64,000 bases of DNA from Botrytis cinerea B05.10 (lineage: Eukaryota; Ascomycota; Leotiomycetes; Helotiales; Sclerotiniaceae): positions 1,302,001-1,366,000 of the forward strand of contig NC_037323.1 in NCBI RefSeq assembly GCF_000143535.2, in the 5' to 3' direction. A program made the translations under genes and the position numbers. Below are positions 10,632 to 21,654 of the stretch, piece by piece; within the stretch, counting starts at the first letter, position 1, and each line of letters begins with the position of its first letter. The notes under the pieces are model-generated. The model made no database searches. It saw nothing but the letters and a program-made list of their open reading frames with translations, and was not told where the DNA came from.

Positions 10632-12045
10632 TTTTTGATGTTCTGGCACCCGAGCTTTACATATAAGTACCACCAAACAAATGCTGAACAAAATCTAATC
10701 TTGAGCACAGTCTTGGACTTTTTCTAAGTTCAATGTTTTGACATAGCATTTGCTGTTCTGGGGTCAACATTGAATACATCATAATCTATAAATCACATCA
10801 ATTTAATCTTTTTTTTTGTTTTATTATTATTTCCCACCTAACAAGTCTGCATCCAGCCTCAAAGCAAGCCAATGCTGAAGACTTTAGTTTATAGGGATTA
10901 TCAGAAATCTGACGTGAAACAAGATGTAGCTTTAAACAAGTGAGCAGCAGCAACCGCACAAACTAACATCTACCTTCCTCTCCAATCCAATCACCCCTGC
11001 ATTTCTCCAACTTTCATCTCCCATACCTATATACTGACCTAAATCCAGCCCATCAACCAGATCGCATAGGTGGTGCGGTCTGGCGGTAGAGTAGTAAAAC
11101 GCCAAGATCGAACAAGTAAAAATATCCTCGCGGGGGGTATTCTCCTGCTAACTAAGGGATCAGTAAGGGTTTGCTTGTCTGTTCTGCATGGATTTTCTTC
11201 TTCTTCTTCCTGCTGAAGACTATTTGAAGACTTGAAGATGCTTTTCTCTATTTTGCGGAAAGTGTATTGGTTGTTGCTGCTACTAATGGACGTGAGGCGA
11301 GTGAATATATTGTAGGGCGTCCATGACAGTCGCAACGATGAAGGTCTAATAATTGCATTTCCCCCATCGTTTACATGAGTGGTATCGGTACATTTATTAA
11401 TGGCCAAAAATGACACATGTCTAAGATGGCGATTGGCCTGGATGTTCGAGACACGAACCTCATCACTAGCTCAATTTGAGAGAATGTTGATTTCGACACA
11501 TTTACAGCTCACCCCACTTTGTCATGTGAAAAATGGTACCCCAAAGGTTCATGGAGTTTGTTTCCCCATTAACATTACTTCGTCAATACAAACAAACTGC
11601 CTCCCTCAAATGTGAGACTCGAGGAGTATAAATACTCGGTGGTTCATCTAAGGACTTGTTCGAGAAAACGACTATCCCTAGTAACAATCAAGACCCTCGC
11701 ATATTCTTCGATATTGCATTCCCATCTGGGCCCAACAAGCACTTTTGACAATACAATTGCTTGAGCATAATAGTATCATAATTGGTGAAGTAGCCATATT
11801 ATCGCTGAAAATAATGCTCCACGAATTACACCACACCCCATCCCAACACAACACATCCGGTGATATTAGGATTTCCAAAAAGTCCACTTCCTTCAATCGC
11901 TGGTGGATATTCATATCTTATATCCCCAGTTCAATCTCTGTACGCGCCACTGAAGCCAATCCGACATAGATACTAATAAACAGTACAGTTTCTAGATGTA
12001 GCGCCAGCTTTCCTCCACAGTGGCGCCAGCTTTTAGTGCCGAAAT
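10632..12045. other. intergenic spacer
   Basis: No convincing gene. Several frames of 70-125 codons occur but none shows splice logic or a recognisable composition. Near 12000 an 11-nt direct repeat (GCGCCAGCTTT, at 12001 and 12023) lies in the 3' flank of the DUF7587 gene. Confidence 0.55.
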
Positions 12046-13840
12046 TTAGTTGTAGTCGAACAATTCTTTGACTATTTGAATGCCAGAGACATCGTTCGAT
12101 ATGCGAAGAGAGGCACCCCCTCGTCTATTCATACTATGCTTTCGCGATTCTAGTAGTCTAGCTGCACTTACGTATCTTCGAACCTCATCTGGCTTGCGAG
12201 CCCATTCCGGACAATATCTATTGTCATCTCTGAGATCTTCTTTGATGATTAAGAGTTAGTATTGATAATCTTCATTTGATAAAACGAAAGATATTAGGAC
12301 CCTCACCTTTCATTTTGCGGGCTTTGAGTGTCAAGAGTATTAACATTATATCAGCAGTTTCAAAGGAAGGAAAACAACTCTTCGCTACTTTCTCCGCAAA
12401 ATTCACCTCTGGAGCGCTTGTCAGCCGCTCTTTAGACCAGCGCCCGCGCAGTTGTAGTACACGATTCGTCCATTTGTGCTTGCCCCCTTCTTCAACGAAC
12501 TCGGGATAGAGATTGTAAAGCCCCGAATCCTGCAGATTTTTCAAAGACACCACACAAGATCGATTCGCATGGTGTATTAATCCCTGCGAGAGGAATTCAC
12601 CATTCTGGTATCTCTCATCCTCAAGACGAAAGCGGAAGAATTTCTCTATATCCCCACCCACTTCTGCGGCCGTGTTGCGATACTCTTGTAGAAGCCACGT
12701 ATCCGGCGCGAATTGCCCGAGCGGAAATCTTCTCGTGTCCACTGCGCAGATCTGGATTTCTGCTGCAGGGCGGCCAAAGCGGGTTTTCCAGATCGCATAT
12801 TGGATTGCATTCAAAAGAGAGCTCGTCCACGAAACTAAGTTGTCCTCGCGATTCCAAGTGTAAGGATGTTTTCCATCCAGATGTTTGTACATCAAATTTG
12901 TCGCTTTCAGAGCGGAAAGAGACAGAATATCTATTCTGCTGTCATGGCGAACACTTGCTATTGAAGCTACCACGCTGTTGTTACTTTTCGCCCAGCTGTC
13001 AGTGTCAAAGGTCCGGAACAAATACCGTGGGATATCTTCATTCCCAAGCACGTGAAGTTTGATCTCGTGGTTTGCAGGTGGGTAGAACAGCGTCGGTCCG
13101 TTAGGACATCTGCTAAGTACCAAAACCCAAAAGTCGATCCACCTCCTCTCTTCTCTCATCCCTGCCTCTTGCCTCTGCTCTATTTGTTGATACATATACT
13201 TGGCGTAATCTTCGTCCATCAACATACGATCTTCATGCTCGTAGTATTGCTCAGCCTCATAATCAGGGTCATATGGCCGTTCAAGCGCCTCGTCGCGTGG
13301 AGAACAATAGTTGCTCGTATGCAGTGAACCGGAGCAACTGCTAGCTTGGTTGTAACACTCTTCAGCGATCTTCCATAGGATGCCATTGCTCGAGTTGTCC
13401 AGAACGCTTCGTACTACAATTCTTATTTGCTCGTCGAAGTATGCCAACATACGCTGAACCAGAGACCCGTTGCGAATATTAGCCCCACCCTGACCTCCAA
13501 GGGAAGTGAGGGAGGTAATGCTGAGTATTTCCTGGGCATTTTTAAGTGTATTGACGGTGTCATCGAGAATTCGAGCCGCTTCAGTAACCTCGTTGGCTAG
13601 TCTGCAAAGTGAGGTTATTTGTGTGCTATCCAGACTACTGAGGTGGGTTATTGAGCCAGCTAAAGAACAAGTTTGCTGCGTCTGTGAGGAAATGATTTTG
13701 ATAGATTGGCTGAGCGATTGGATTAAATCTGGAAGAGTTGAGTTTGAGTAATCAGGAACCTGATTGTCGTCCTCGGGTGTCTCGTCTGCGATTCTCAATG
13801 CATCCACCAGACTCGCAAAGGCATTAATATTAAGTGCCAT
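12046..13840 (-). CDS. fungal protein with a DUF7587-type domain, 575 aa
   Basis: Two exons: 13840-12307 and 12239-12046, with a 67-nt GT-AG intron that has a CTAAC branch motif. The second exon adds EDLRDDNRYCPEWARKPDEV and about 44 more residues. The middle of the protein (residues about 265-360) has the pattern IPRYLFRTFDTDSW ... NLVSWTSSLLNAIQYAIWK typical of DUF7587, a fungal domain of unknown function. The N-terminal 170 residues are mostly helical by composition; an acidic stretch follows (residues about 185-230). No signal peptide or membrane segment is seen. A role cannot be given. The acceptor could also lie 3 nt further in, changing one residue. Family assignment is from pattern memory. 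Confidence 0.75.
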
Positions 13841-14633
13841 TATAATTGATTCAGAGTCTCCAAATGGAGATTTTACTATAGTACAGGATGAAACTGGAAT
13901 TCGCAGAGGTTGGATTGCTTATCTGACTCATGTGCGGGGTTTGTACCACCCACCTCACATCTTACATACAAAAAGGTCAGCGTGTATTGAAGCATAAACT
14001 ATAAAAATTTCAAGAGTGTTTAAAGAACCTATTTTTAAGAGACGGAACAGAGAGTAAGAGTTTGATTATTTTTTATTTATTGTGTAAATCTACAAGTGAT
14101 GAGGAAGTGAAGAGAGGCTACTGGAAAGACGCTATACCCCAGAGGTAGGTATACAGTCAAAATCCATTGAGAGCGCGGATCTTGCCCCATTTCTACTCAC
14201 TGTGGGGTAAAGCATGTGGAAGCTACGAAAGCTATGACCCAAACACAAAGATGGGAACTGTATTGTAGCTACAAAGACAGACGCTTAAGTTCTCTGATAT
14301 ATACTTTCTGACTAACTCATTACATCAGTCTGCCAAGTAACATCTATTATGCTACTACCATTATCGTATTTCTCTATATTTCTATAGAACTTAATACTAT
14401 ATATAGGATATCGAATCATATCATTTAGCAACGAGTCGAACATTTCTCACAGAAAGCAATCACAACATATGCCAAGAAACATCTCTTAAAACAAAAAATG
14501 ACTATTTTATTATAACGACTCCTATAAATTTGTTGCCTAGATCATTTCCATCTCACTCTCTCCTTCTGTTGTCCCTCTCCCCCCTTGTCCCCCCTCCCTT
14601 CATCCCTCCAGTCTACCATCTCCAACCCATCAC
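13841..14633. other. spacer between the DUF7587 gene and the pectin lyase gene
   Basis: It contains the DUF7587 promoter on its left and the AT-rich 3' untranslated region of the pectin lyase on its right, with a pyrimidine-rich run at about 14550-14600. No gene is seen. Confidence 0.6.
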
Positions 14634-15812
14634 TTAAATCTTTCCAATACCGGCGTTCTTGAGAACACTGGCCTTGGTAGTTCCAACATCGGCGACAGAA
14701 GCAAGGGACAATCCCTTTGCAGCAGTCAAAACATTAGTGTTGGTGCCAGCGAAAGATCCAGATGAGACAAGGCTATTGGCCTGGCAGTTGCGACCAAGGA
14801 TCGAAGCACATCCTGCAACACCACTGCTGGAAGACCAAAGAGGGTTGCTGGTAATGTCGAAGATGACGGGTGTAGTTACGCTCTCGAAAATGTTGCCCTC
14901 GGCAAGTACCTTTGCTCCCTCGCCGATTTGGAATGCATTTCCTGCGACGTTTGACCAGTAGTTGTTGGAAGCTTGGAGGAAGACATTTGGAGTGACTGAG
15001 GAGTGCAGGCCTCCAACCTTGGGTCCACGACCACTTGTGTTGTGGATGTAGTTGCCCTTGAAAGTGACAGTATCTTGGGATCCAGTGAAGTACAATGTCC
15101 AGTAATGGTGGTTGTTGCACTTAGCAGACCAAAGAGTAGTACCATCAAACTCGGAGTTGGAGATGGTGACACGGTTGGAAGCGCCAGGACCCATAGTAAT
15201 GAATTGACGACCAATTCGGGAGATCTTGACGTGATCGATCCACAAAAGATCAGTGCCGTCAACGGAGATAGCATCTCCACCCCAGATGTACTTGGGGTTC
15301 ATCTCGATGAACTCAACGTTCTGGATAATGATGTTCTTAGCACCTGCAATGTAGAAACCTCTACCCTTAATCTTTCCGGCAGATCCAACTCCGATAATGG
15401 ATTTGTTGGAACCGAGCTTGATAGCACTTGGAGGAATACCGGCGACATCGTAAGTGATGGTTGGCTTGGGAAGATTTTGGTTGGCATTTGCAGCCTGTTC
15501 ACACCAGCCATTGATATCGACTGAATCTTGCCCGGCACCGTTGGTGCAGGTGTTTGAGAGGGGTGTGCATCCCTTTTCGGTCTTTGAGCCCATGGAGCCT
15601 GTGAAATCCCAGGTCTTGTCAAGGACAATGGTACGGGCAACACCATCGGAGAGCCAGTTGACAAGCTCAGTAAGGTCCTTTGGGGATGCACCAGCGGCAG
15701 ATCCACCTCCAGTGGCTGAAGCAGCGAAACCTTCAGCTTTGCCAATGACTGCTGCGGCGTCAACTGCAATAACAGAGAACAAGAGGATAGCGAGGGTCTT
15801 GATTGAAACCAT
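14634..15812 (-). CDS. secreted pectin lyase, polysaccharide lyase family 1
   Basis: Cleaves methyl-esterified pectin by beta-elimination outside the cell, helping to loosen plant cell walls. A single exon of 392 codons. The start gives a signal peptide (MVSIKTLAILLFSVIAVDA, cleavage about residue 19-20). The body has the right-handed beta-helix pattern of PL1 and the features of the pectin-lyase branch rather than pectate lyase: LLWIDHVKISRIGRQ, the CNNHHYWTLYF segment with aromatic residues lining the cleft, SGRGPKV with the conserved Arg, and AFQIGEGAKVLAEGN. Cysteines (three near residues 80-105, then CNN, GCAS, RNCQ) fit disulfides. Length is usual for fungal pectin lyases (about 380 aa). 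It stands alone with more than 5 kb of gene-poor DNA upstream. Confidence 0.93.
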   Translation of the reverse strand: MVSIKTLAILLFSVIAVDAAAVIGKAEGFAASATGGGSAAGASPKDLTELVNWLSDGVARTIVLDKTWDFTGSMGSKTEKGCTPLSNTCTNGAGQDSVDINGWCEQAANANQNLPKPTITYDVAGIPPSAIKLGSNKSIIGVGSAGKIKGRGFYIAGAKNIIIQNVEFIEMNPKYIWGGDAISVDGTDLLWIDHVKISRIGRQFITMGPGASNRVTISNSEFDGTTLWSAKCNNHHYWTLYFTGSQDTVTFKGNYIHNTSGRGPKVGGLHSSVTPNVFLQASNNYWSNVAGNAFQIGEGAKVLAEGNIFESVTTPVIFDITSNPLWSSSSGVAGCASILGRNCQANSLVSSGSFAGTNTNVLTAAKGLSLASVADVGTTKASVLKNAGIGKI

Positions 15813-17569
15813 GATGATTGATTGAAGTGAAGTTATTGATATAACTTTGCTGAATGAGCTGTGGTGATTGATTTGCTTGACTGTAAGCTGTGTTGTGAAA
15901 ACGAATGAATGATTGATTCAATGAGTGAATGAGTAAAGAGTGGATGAGTAGATGAGTTGATGAGTTGATGAGTTGATGATTTTGAAAACCTCGAGACATT
16001 CAACATCCTTATATACCATTGACCTGCCTAATCATCTTGTCCAGCATCCCATCAAGATTCGGACATTGTCCCTCCAGTATCTCCATGTCGTAAGGCATTA
16101 TCTCGACACGAGAAAAAAGGATTCCCAAAAGCCCTAAACTTGGCGCATAGTTGCCCTGTCCACCGCAAACAATCTACTTAACTTTTTCAAAGTTTCGATG
16201 AAGGAGTATGTTTACCACAAATTTCTTGGCTATGTCACTCACTTCGCTGTGCAAACCTCCAATGCATATTCCAGTCCATAAACCTCAGCCCACGACAGGG
16301 GATAAATGCTGACAAAGGAGTGCTCCAGATTTCTTGGCAACAAAACTGTTTGCATGCTCAGTATGGTAAAGCATATTCGCAATCGCATATTCATCTCAAT
16401 TAACCTTCGCAACCAATTGACGATCAAGCAAGATCCCCGAATATTGTTGTGGTAAACGGACCGTCCTATCATGTTCATCTAATTGACTTTCACAACCTGG
16501 TAACTCCGGATGAACTGAGCAATATTCTCGAATACATCTACGGAATAGTTTATACTTTGGAGGCGTTCTCAGAGTACGAGACTGTTTAATTTAATAAGGT
16601 TGGCTAACCACAAACACCTAAAGAAGAATGACCATGCGAAAATCCGATGTTTCTTAACTCTAAATCTAATTGCTTTTGGACTTAAGGTTATTATGCAGAA
16701 AAGCTTAATGGGGAGATCTAACTCTATGCGTACTCTAGTTGCGATTGCTAAACGCCCCGCCCGTCTCTTGCTAACCTTGAGACCCTTATTAGTAAGCTTC
16801 AGATTTTACCCTTATCCTCATTTCACTTCAGGATATCAAGTTAAGGGAAAGTTCCGTCTCCATGATGTGACTGGCATTCAACAGATAGAATCATGGGTAA
16901 TACCCGTCTACTGTTCCTCGTTATCCGATGAAATTTCGGACATCAAACGAAACTCCTGAGATGATGGAATCTAATTCCACTTAGCAATCATGGGTGTATT
17001 GAGGGTGTGTACTTATCCGCGTTTCGACAATACTCACATGACTTGACTAGCTCCATTATCATCCGGCTGTGCACACCACCAAACTAACATGTAGGCATTT
17101 TTGAACACCACAGACAGTACTCAATTTCGGTCTGATGTATCTTCGCCGAAGAGCTACCCACATCCGATTTCGCAGACACGTGGCAGAGCCAAAATCAAAG
17201 ATTTGAAAGCAGATCCAAATTTTGAATGGTTCGATTCCCAGCCCCGCCAAGAATGAATGGAAAAACCCTCATACACCATAAATAGATCTTTCCGTGATCA
17301 TCCAAGATACCATTTTTCATTCATCACTTCTTGTGATCACCTTTCCGGGGAACAACTGTCCAAATTGTCATCGACAATGACACAATTTCAACAATCAACT
17401 CCACGTTGTATCATCTTTATCAATTTAATCTTGAATATCAGCCAACAAGTTTCATTAGTTCCTTCCTTACCCCACCCAACAACAACCAAATCAGAAAATC
17501 ATGACTAACTAATTGACTCGCTTACCCCACCAACCCCACCACACCACAGCCGCATCTCATCAAGACGCA
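15813..17569. other. gene-poor upstream region of the pectin lyase
   Basis: Apart from the TATA box and leader repeats, no gene is supported. Short frames (16239-16478 minus, 16600-16959 plus) lack homology cues and ordinary coding composition. Confidence 0.55.
16007..16020 (-). promoter_or_regulatory. probable TATA box of the pectin lyase gene
   Basis: On the minus strand the sequence reads GGTATATAAGG about 195 bp before the start codon. The 5' leader that follows contains tandem TGATGAGT-like units (about 15930-15977). A TATA box fits a strongly regulated secreted-enzyme gene. Confidence 0.5.
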
Positions 17570-17591
17570 ACAACAAAAAAAAACGCAAAAA
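17570..17591 (-). terminator. Pol III T-tract terminator of tRNA-His
   Basis: The minus strand carries T5 and then T10 runs about 60 nt after the tRNA 3' end. The distance is longer than usual, so this may be a back-up terminator. Confidence 0.4.
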
Positions 17592-17650
17592 GAATAGGAA
17601 TTAGATGGAATCAAACCACCTTATTAATTTCAATCCAAACTAAGCTAGCT

Positions 17651-17750
17651 TGGCGGTGCTGGGAATCGAACCCAGATTGAAACGGAAATCATGAAATATC
17701 CTGTTAAGAATGAGCCACAACGTCACGTGCTACCATTACACCACACCACC
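17651..17750 (-). tRNA. tRNA-His (anticodon GTG) with an intron of about 30 nt
   Basis: On the minus strand the acceptor strands GGTGGTG and CACCGCC pair with one wobble, the discriminator is A, the T arm is CTGGG-TTCGATT-CCCAG, and the D region is GGTGTAATGGTAGCAC. The anticodon loop TTGTGG gives GTG at 34-36; an intron of about 29-30 nt follows position 37, and the 3' strand CGTTT closes the stem with TGACG except for one outer mismatch. Total length is 100 nt. The isotype call depends on the loop placement, so a tRNA folding program should confirm it. Confidence 0.72.
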
Positions 17751-18107
17751 TATTGTTATTTGATGGTGGAGGTGTGGTTTTTAATGTATATGATCATTAA
17801 ACATTGAGCGAGGCACCGCCTTGGAGCACAGTAGGAGATTTTCGGAGGGGCGGGCACGGGCGGAGTGGTGGGGGTGGGGTGGGATTGTCTCACGAACTCA
17901 ATTCAATTATTTTAGAGATAAACAATGTATCAAAATGAATTGTTTACATAGAAACATACATTGGCAATATTGATATCCTTAGGCATGGTTTTACCCTTCA
18001 AATTTTGTGTATATACAGTGACTCAACAGCATCTAAATACTCCTCTCTAATCTTCAACTCCATATCCTGATTATTCGATTTGTTGTCAATTATCGAAAAA
18101 AATATAT
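17751..18107. other. spacer upstream of tRNA-His
   Basis: GC-rich around 17830-17880, then AT-rich. No gene seen. Confidence 0.6.
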
Positions 18108-18480
18108 ACTGTCTATCTCACATGTTCTTTTGCTGATTTGATTGAGGATCTGGGTGTAGCGTTTGGTGATGAGGCCGAATATGGTAGAGACGGTGAGGAG
18201 GGTGGGGAAGGGGACAGCGACAACTTGTTCGTTTCTGAGATCCACGTCGATGGCAAAAAGAGCAACGATGACAATGCACCAGCAGCAGCTGACGATGTAA
18301 TTTACGAGCTTTATGTAAGGGCATTCTGGAGCAACTTATGGAAGAAGATCAATCGACATTGCGACTGACACTTGGGATGGCACCGAAAAAGAAGCCCGCC
18401 TCCAAGGGCCACCCGTATGGCCTGCGCGAGCAGGACAGATCGGCCAGTGTGAAACAAAAGGAGAAGCTTTAGGAATCGCA
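18108..18480 (-). pseudogene. relic of a multi-pass membrane protein
   Basis: On the minus strand a frame of about 70 codons ends at about 18096 and carries two strongly hydrophobic spans (IVSCCWCIVIVALFAI and VVAVPFPTLLTVSTIFGL), with a Lys/Arg-rich stretch after the second. It begins just after a stop. The preceding sequence in the next phase reads RLIFFHKLLQNAL, which would join naturally to the membrane part if one base were lost. Further upstream a third phase is open. No start codon is evident. I take it as the remains of a small membrane protein gene, family unknown. Confidence 0.3.
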
Positions 18481-19183
18481 GTCAAGGCTGGAGAGACACC
18501 AAGTTTCCGGCTTCCACAATGGGGACAGCCAGTTTTCTAGGCGTATGCATAAGATGACTCCTAGTGGCTCGGATTCCCGATGCCCCTATCCATCACATCA
18601 TGTGCGTCAGGGGAGGACATCTTATTTATTAGAGCTGATCAATAGCTTGAGGCTGCTTTTATTGCCAGTAAGGAGATGGGAAATTATCATTGTAAGAAGT
18701 GAAAATTCAATGTATTTGGGGAGAGTTTGGGTATATCAAAGGTGATGAATAAGGCAGATGGATTCTCGTTGTTGTTTGCAGGACCAAATCTCATATTATG
18801 TGAAGCTATTGAATTACTATTTCTTCTTTCTAGTCTCAATCCTGTATCTTTTGATATAGGTTTTCTAGAAGCTGGGTTAGGCGATTTTGCTGAGTTTCTG
18901 AGGAATAAAGGGGGGGGGGGGAGGTGACTATTCGATCGAATTTGAAGAGAGGAGATATAGTGGAGGTTACAGGCCGAGAGAGCAAGACGGAGTGGAATGG
19001 AGTCTTTAGAAAGGCGGTAATTGAGATCTATCTAGTTTTTGTCTCACCATCTTCATTCTCGGTGTGACTGGCAGGATATTGTATATTATAATCCCAGGAC
19101 GGAGTAAAAGATCGAATATTGAGAGATTGAGACATCTTGATTGTTTTAATCGGTGGTGTATAGTCGCGTAGGCACAATACTAA
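18481..19183. other. gene-poor AT-rich spacer
   Basis: Nothing beyond a poly(G) run near 18908-18919 is recognisable. Confidence 0.55.
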
Positions 19184-19445
19184 TAGTCGGCTCTTGTAAA
19201 TGGCCTCCTAATTCCTAATTAGGGAAAGCGGTTGTCCCCATTCAAAAAATATTATACTATTTGAAAAAAAAATTATATTATTGAATCCAGCATAATCATA
19301 GCAATTCAATAATATTAAATTCATGATTTTATTTTGGGAATTGAATAAGTTACCTATGAAAAAATCTATGGGGATAGCTACTTTCCAAAGACAATCACTT
19401 TCCCCAACTGGGAGCTAGGAGGCCGCTTACAAGAGCCGACTACTA
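19184..19445. mobile_element. MITE-like element with long terminal inverted repeats
   Basis: The left end begins TAGTCGGCTCTTGTAA and the right end is its inverse; the inverted ends align over about 53 bp with nine mismatches, all of them transitions. In seven of the nine the left copy has A or T where the right has G or C. The element is about 262 bp, its centre is very AT-rich, it has no coding capacity, and TA dinucleotides flank both ends if the inverted repeat is taken to start at GTCGG, as for Tc1/mariner-type MITEs. The transition-only pattern resembles cytosine deamination such as RIP. Confidence 0.75.
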
Positions 19446-20054
19446 GATCTAGGGCGTTAATCGTTTAAGATATTAAACTATTTTCAGGTTTCCAATTGCT
19501 GTCAGATACTCAAATCATTTCAGACATTGAATCATTTGAGATATTGAATTTGATTGGAACAATGAACTATTTCAAATTTTCTAATGGCTTTTGGACATTC
19601 AATTCCTTACATTATTAGACCACAGTCCTGACTATTGAATACCCTGTGAGCCTCATCATTACTACCAGCGGCCAACATCTCCGCCCCCGCCCCTGCTAGA
19701 ACTTCTTCAAAAAGCTTTCCGGTGTTAGAAAATGATTTAACCCGAGTTATTAATGATACGATATCCCTTCTTATCAATCATTTTAGTATAGGGCCAAAAC
19801 TCTCGATACAATTAACCTCAATAGAAATATATATAACAAGCTACATAATAATAACAAATCGTGGTAATCTTTTCTTTTCCCTCATCAAAGGAAATCTTTG
19901 CAATAACTAAGATCTCTAATACAAATTTCCATTCCACATATGGGATAGAAATCCTAAACTTTTCCAAACAAGCTGCCTTCATTTCTACAACTAATAATAA
20001 CAACAAGTATATATAATTTACACTTGAGTTCTTCATTGAGCCACACTTCAACTT
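19446..20054. other. AT-rich spacer
   Basis: Contains near-repeated phrases such as TTTCAGA..TTGAATCATTTGAGATATTGAA around 19490-19570, which may be a degenerate repeat. No gene is seen. Confidence 0.5.
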
Positions 20055-20712
20055 CTAAACTACTCGCCTACACTTATTGATAGTTTCTCGATTGATAATA
20101 TCAAACGCGACCAAATCTTCATCTAACAATGCATGCTTTGCCAAACCTTTAAAACCAACCCAGCGGTCTTCAAGCGTACCATTTTTCTCCCTCCATTCCG
20201 TATGAATTTTCTCGCCCTCTGAGTCAACAACACCTGTGGTAGCAGAATCCGTAGTTGACGAAGTGAGCGCTTCATCAGTGACGAAAGGAACTTTAATATC
20301 GTAATGTATGCAATAGAAATTTGTATGGGAATTTATATTGAATTTCTTTTCGTCCGGAATATTAACTTTACCACCACAGGCAACGCCCTCCCATGGCAGT
20401 ACTTTTCCCTATATGAGAATTCATTGCTGCCTCCACTTTGTTCACCCTTGGCACCCTCAGCACCTAAGTCCCGAACAACTGAATTCTTCCTCTCCTCATC
20501 TTGATTACCCTTGACAGCTGACCCTGAACCATTTTAACGCGATTTATCGTTTAGGCAATATTGTGTGTCGCAAACTCGGCCACCCAGATTACCAGTTCAT
20601 CTTTTGAAACAGCTTTGCAGGGCTCAGGAGAGGTTTCAGGATTAACACTCGTGGAAAAAGCTGCTTAGAACTCTCAGCTTCGCTTGAAGTCCCCCGCTTC
20701 ATCTTGATCATG
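20055..20712 (-). pseudogene. frameshifted gene relic, about 210 codons, family unknown
   Basis: The minus strand opens with ATG at 20710-20712 (MKRGTSSEAESS), then the coding look shifts phase near 20670 (NPETSPEPCKAVSKDELVIW), hits a TAA near 20550, resumes in another phase (GNQDEERKNSVVRDLGAEG), and shifts again near 20415 into a long clean stretch (GGKVNIPDEKKFNINSHTNF ... GTLEDRWVGFKGLAKHALL) ending at TAG 20055-20057. Each block has acidic/basic, soluble-protein composition unlike the surrounding AT-rich DNA. No convincing splice sites join the blocks, so single-base indels are the simplest explanation. Splicing I could not see is the alternative. I do not recognise the family. Confidence 0.5.
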
Positions 20713-21654
20713 AATAGAAATAAAATATAAGAGAGAATCAAATGCGCAACAAGCAAATGGATTAAAAAAAAATAGAATAGTAAATAGAATTATAAGAAAG
20801 AAAGCAGATGAGCAAGATAGTTGGCGAGTAATTCTAGTTGAATTTCCTATAGATTCAATGGTAAAAAAATAGTTGTTGAGCAAAGGAAAGTTGAAGGTTG
20901 AAAATGAATAGAAAGTCAATAGTAACTATTCTCAGATTTTAGCGCAAATGTGTTATTACACCTTACTACTATTATATAATGATTCACCTTTATTTACTAT
21001 ATATAACTACTATAGCCTATATTTTTGTGATTCTTTAGTTTGTTACTAATCCGTTGTAACAAGCAACTAAGAGTAGAGCCAATATAATAAAGCCGCCTCG
21101 TTAAAGTCGATATGAAATTTTACATTCTAAGACCCAGTTATAGTGGTATAGGTAAGGTACTATGGCCTTACTGACTATTTTCCTGAGACAAACGGACAAA
21201 TATCAATCAAAGGAGTCGAAACAATTTGTTGTGATTTGGAAGATCGAATTTCGGTTTGCTTACGAGGCACTTCGTTCTGGCGCGCAAGATTCCGCGTGCT
21301 TGGTAATTGACATTTGTAAGAAAGTATGCGATAGTTGTCGCTTTTCTTTGATTACTTGTGGGGCTTCCTTGTGGGGGCTTCCTTAACGCGTTGTCTACAC
21401 AAGCGACAGGTATGGCTTTTGCTCAGCAGCATCTTCACATCAGGATTATCTTCCATTCCGCACACAGCACGAGAGAAAGAGACAGTATACCTACACAAAG
21501 CAAGGTCTTCATGTATTCACATGAAATACTTACAAAGCAATAAAGATGTGCAATCTAATGATTCTATATTATAATAGATGTGACACCTCTAGACTTGAAT
21601 TTTCTAACGATTTATCTATTCTCTGTGTTGTCTTCAGTTAATAATAAGCACATT
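20713..21654. other. spacer and promoter of the carboxylesterase gene
   Basis: AT-rich; no gene supported. The plus-strand frames at 21162-21543 overlap one another and have no family resemblance. Confidence 0.55.

Noticed and set aside
12121..12172. A second intron in the DUF7587 gene starting at GTAAGT
   Set aside because: The candidate introns are 38 or 47 nt, below or at the usual minimum, while unspliced reading stays open to a stop and gives a plausible helical C-terminus.
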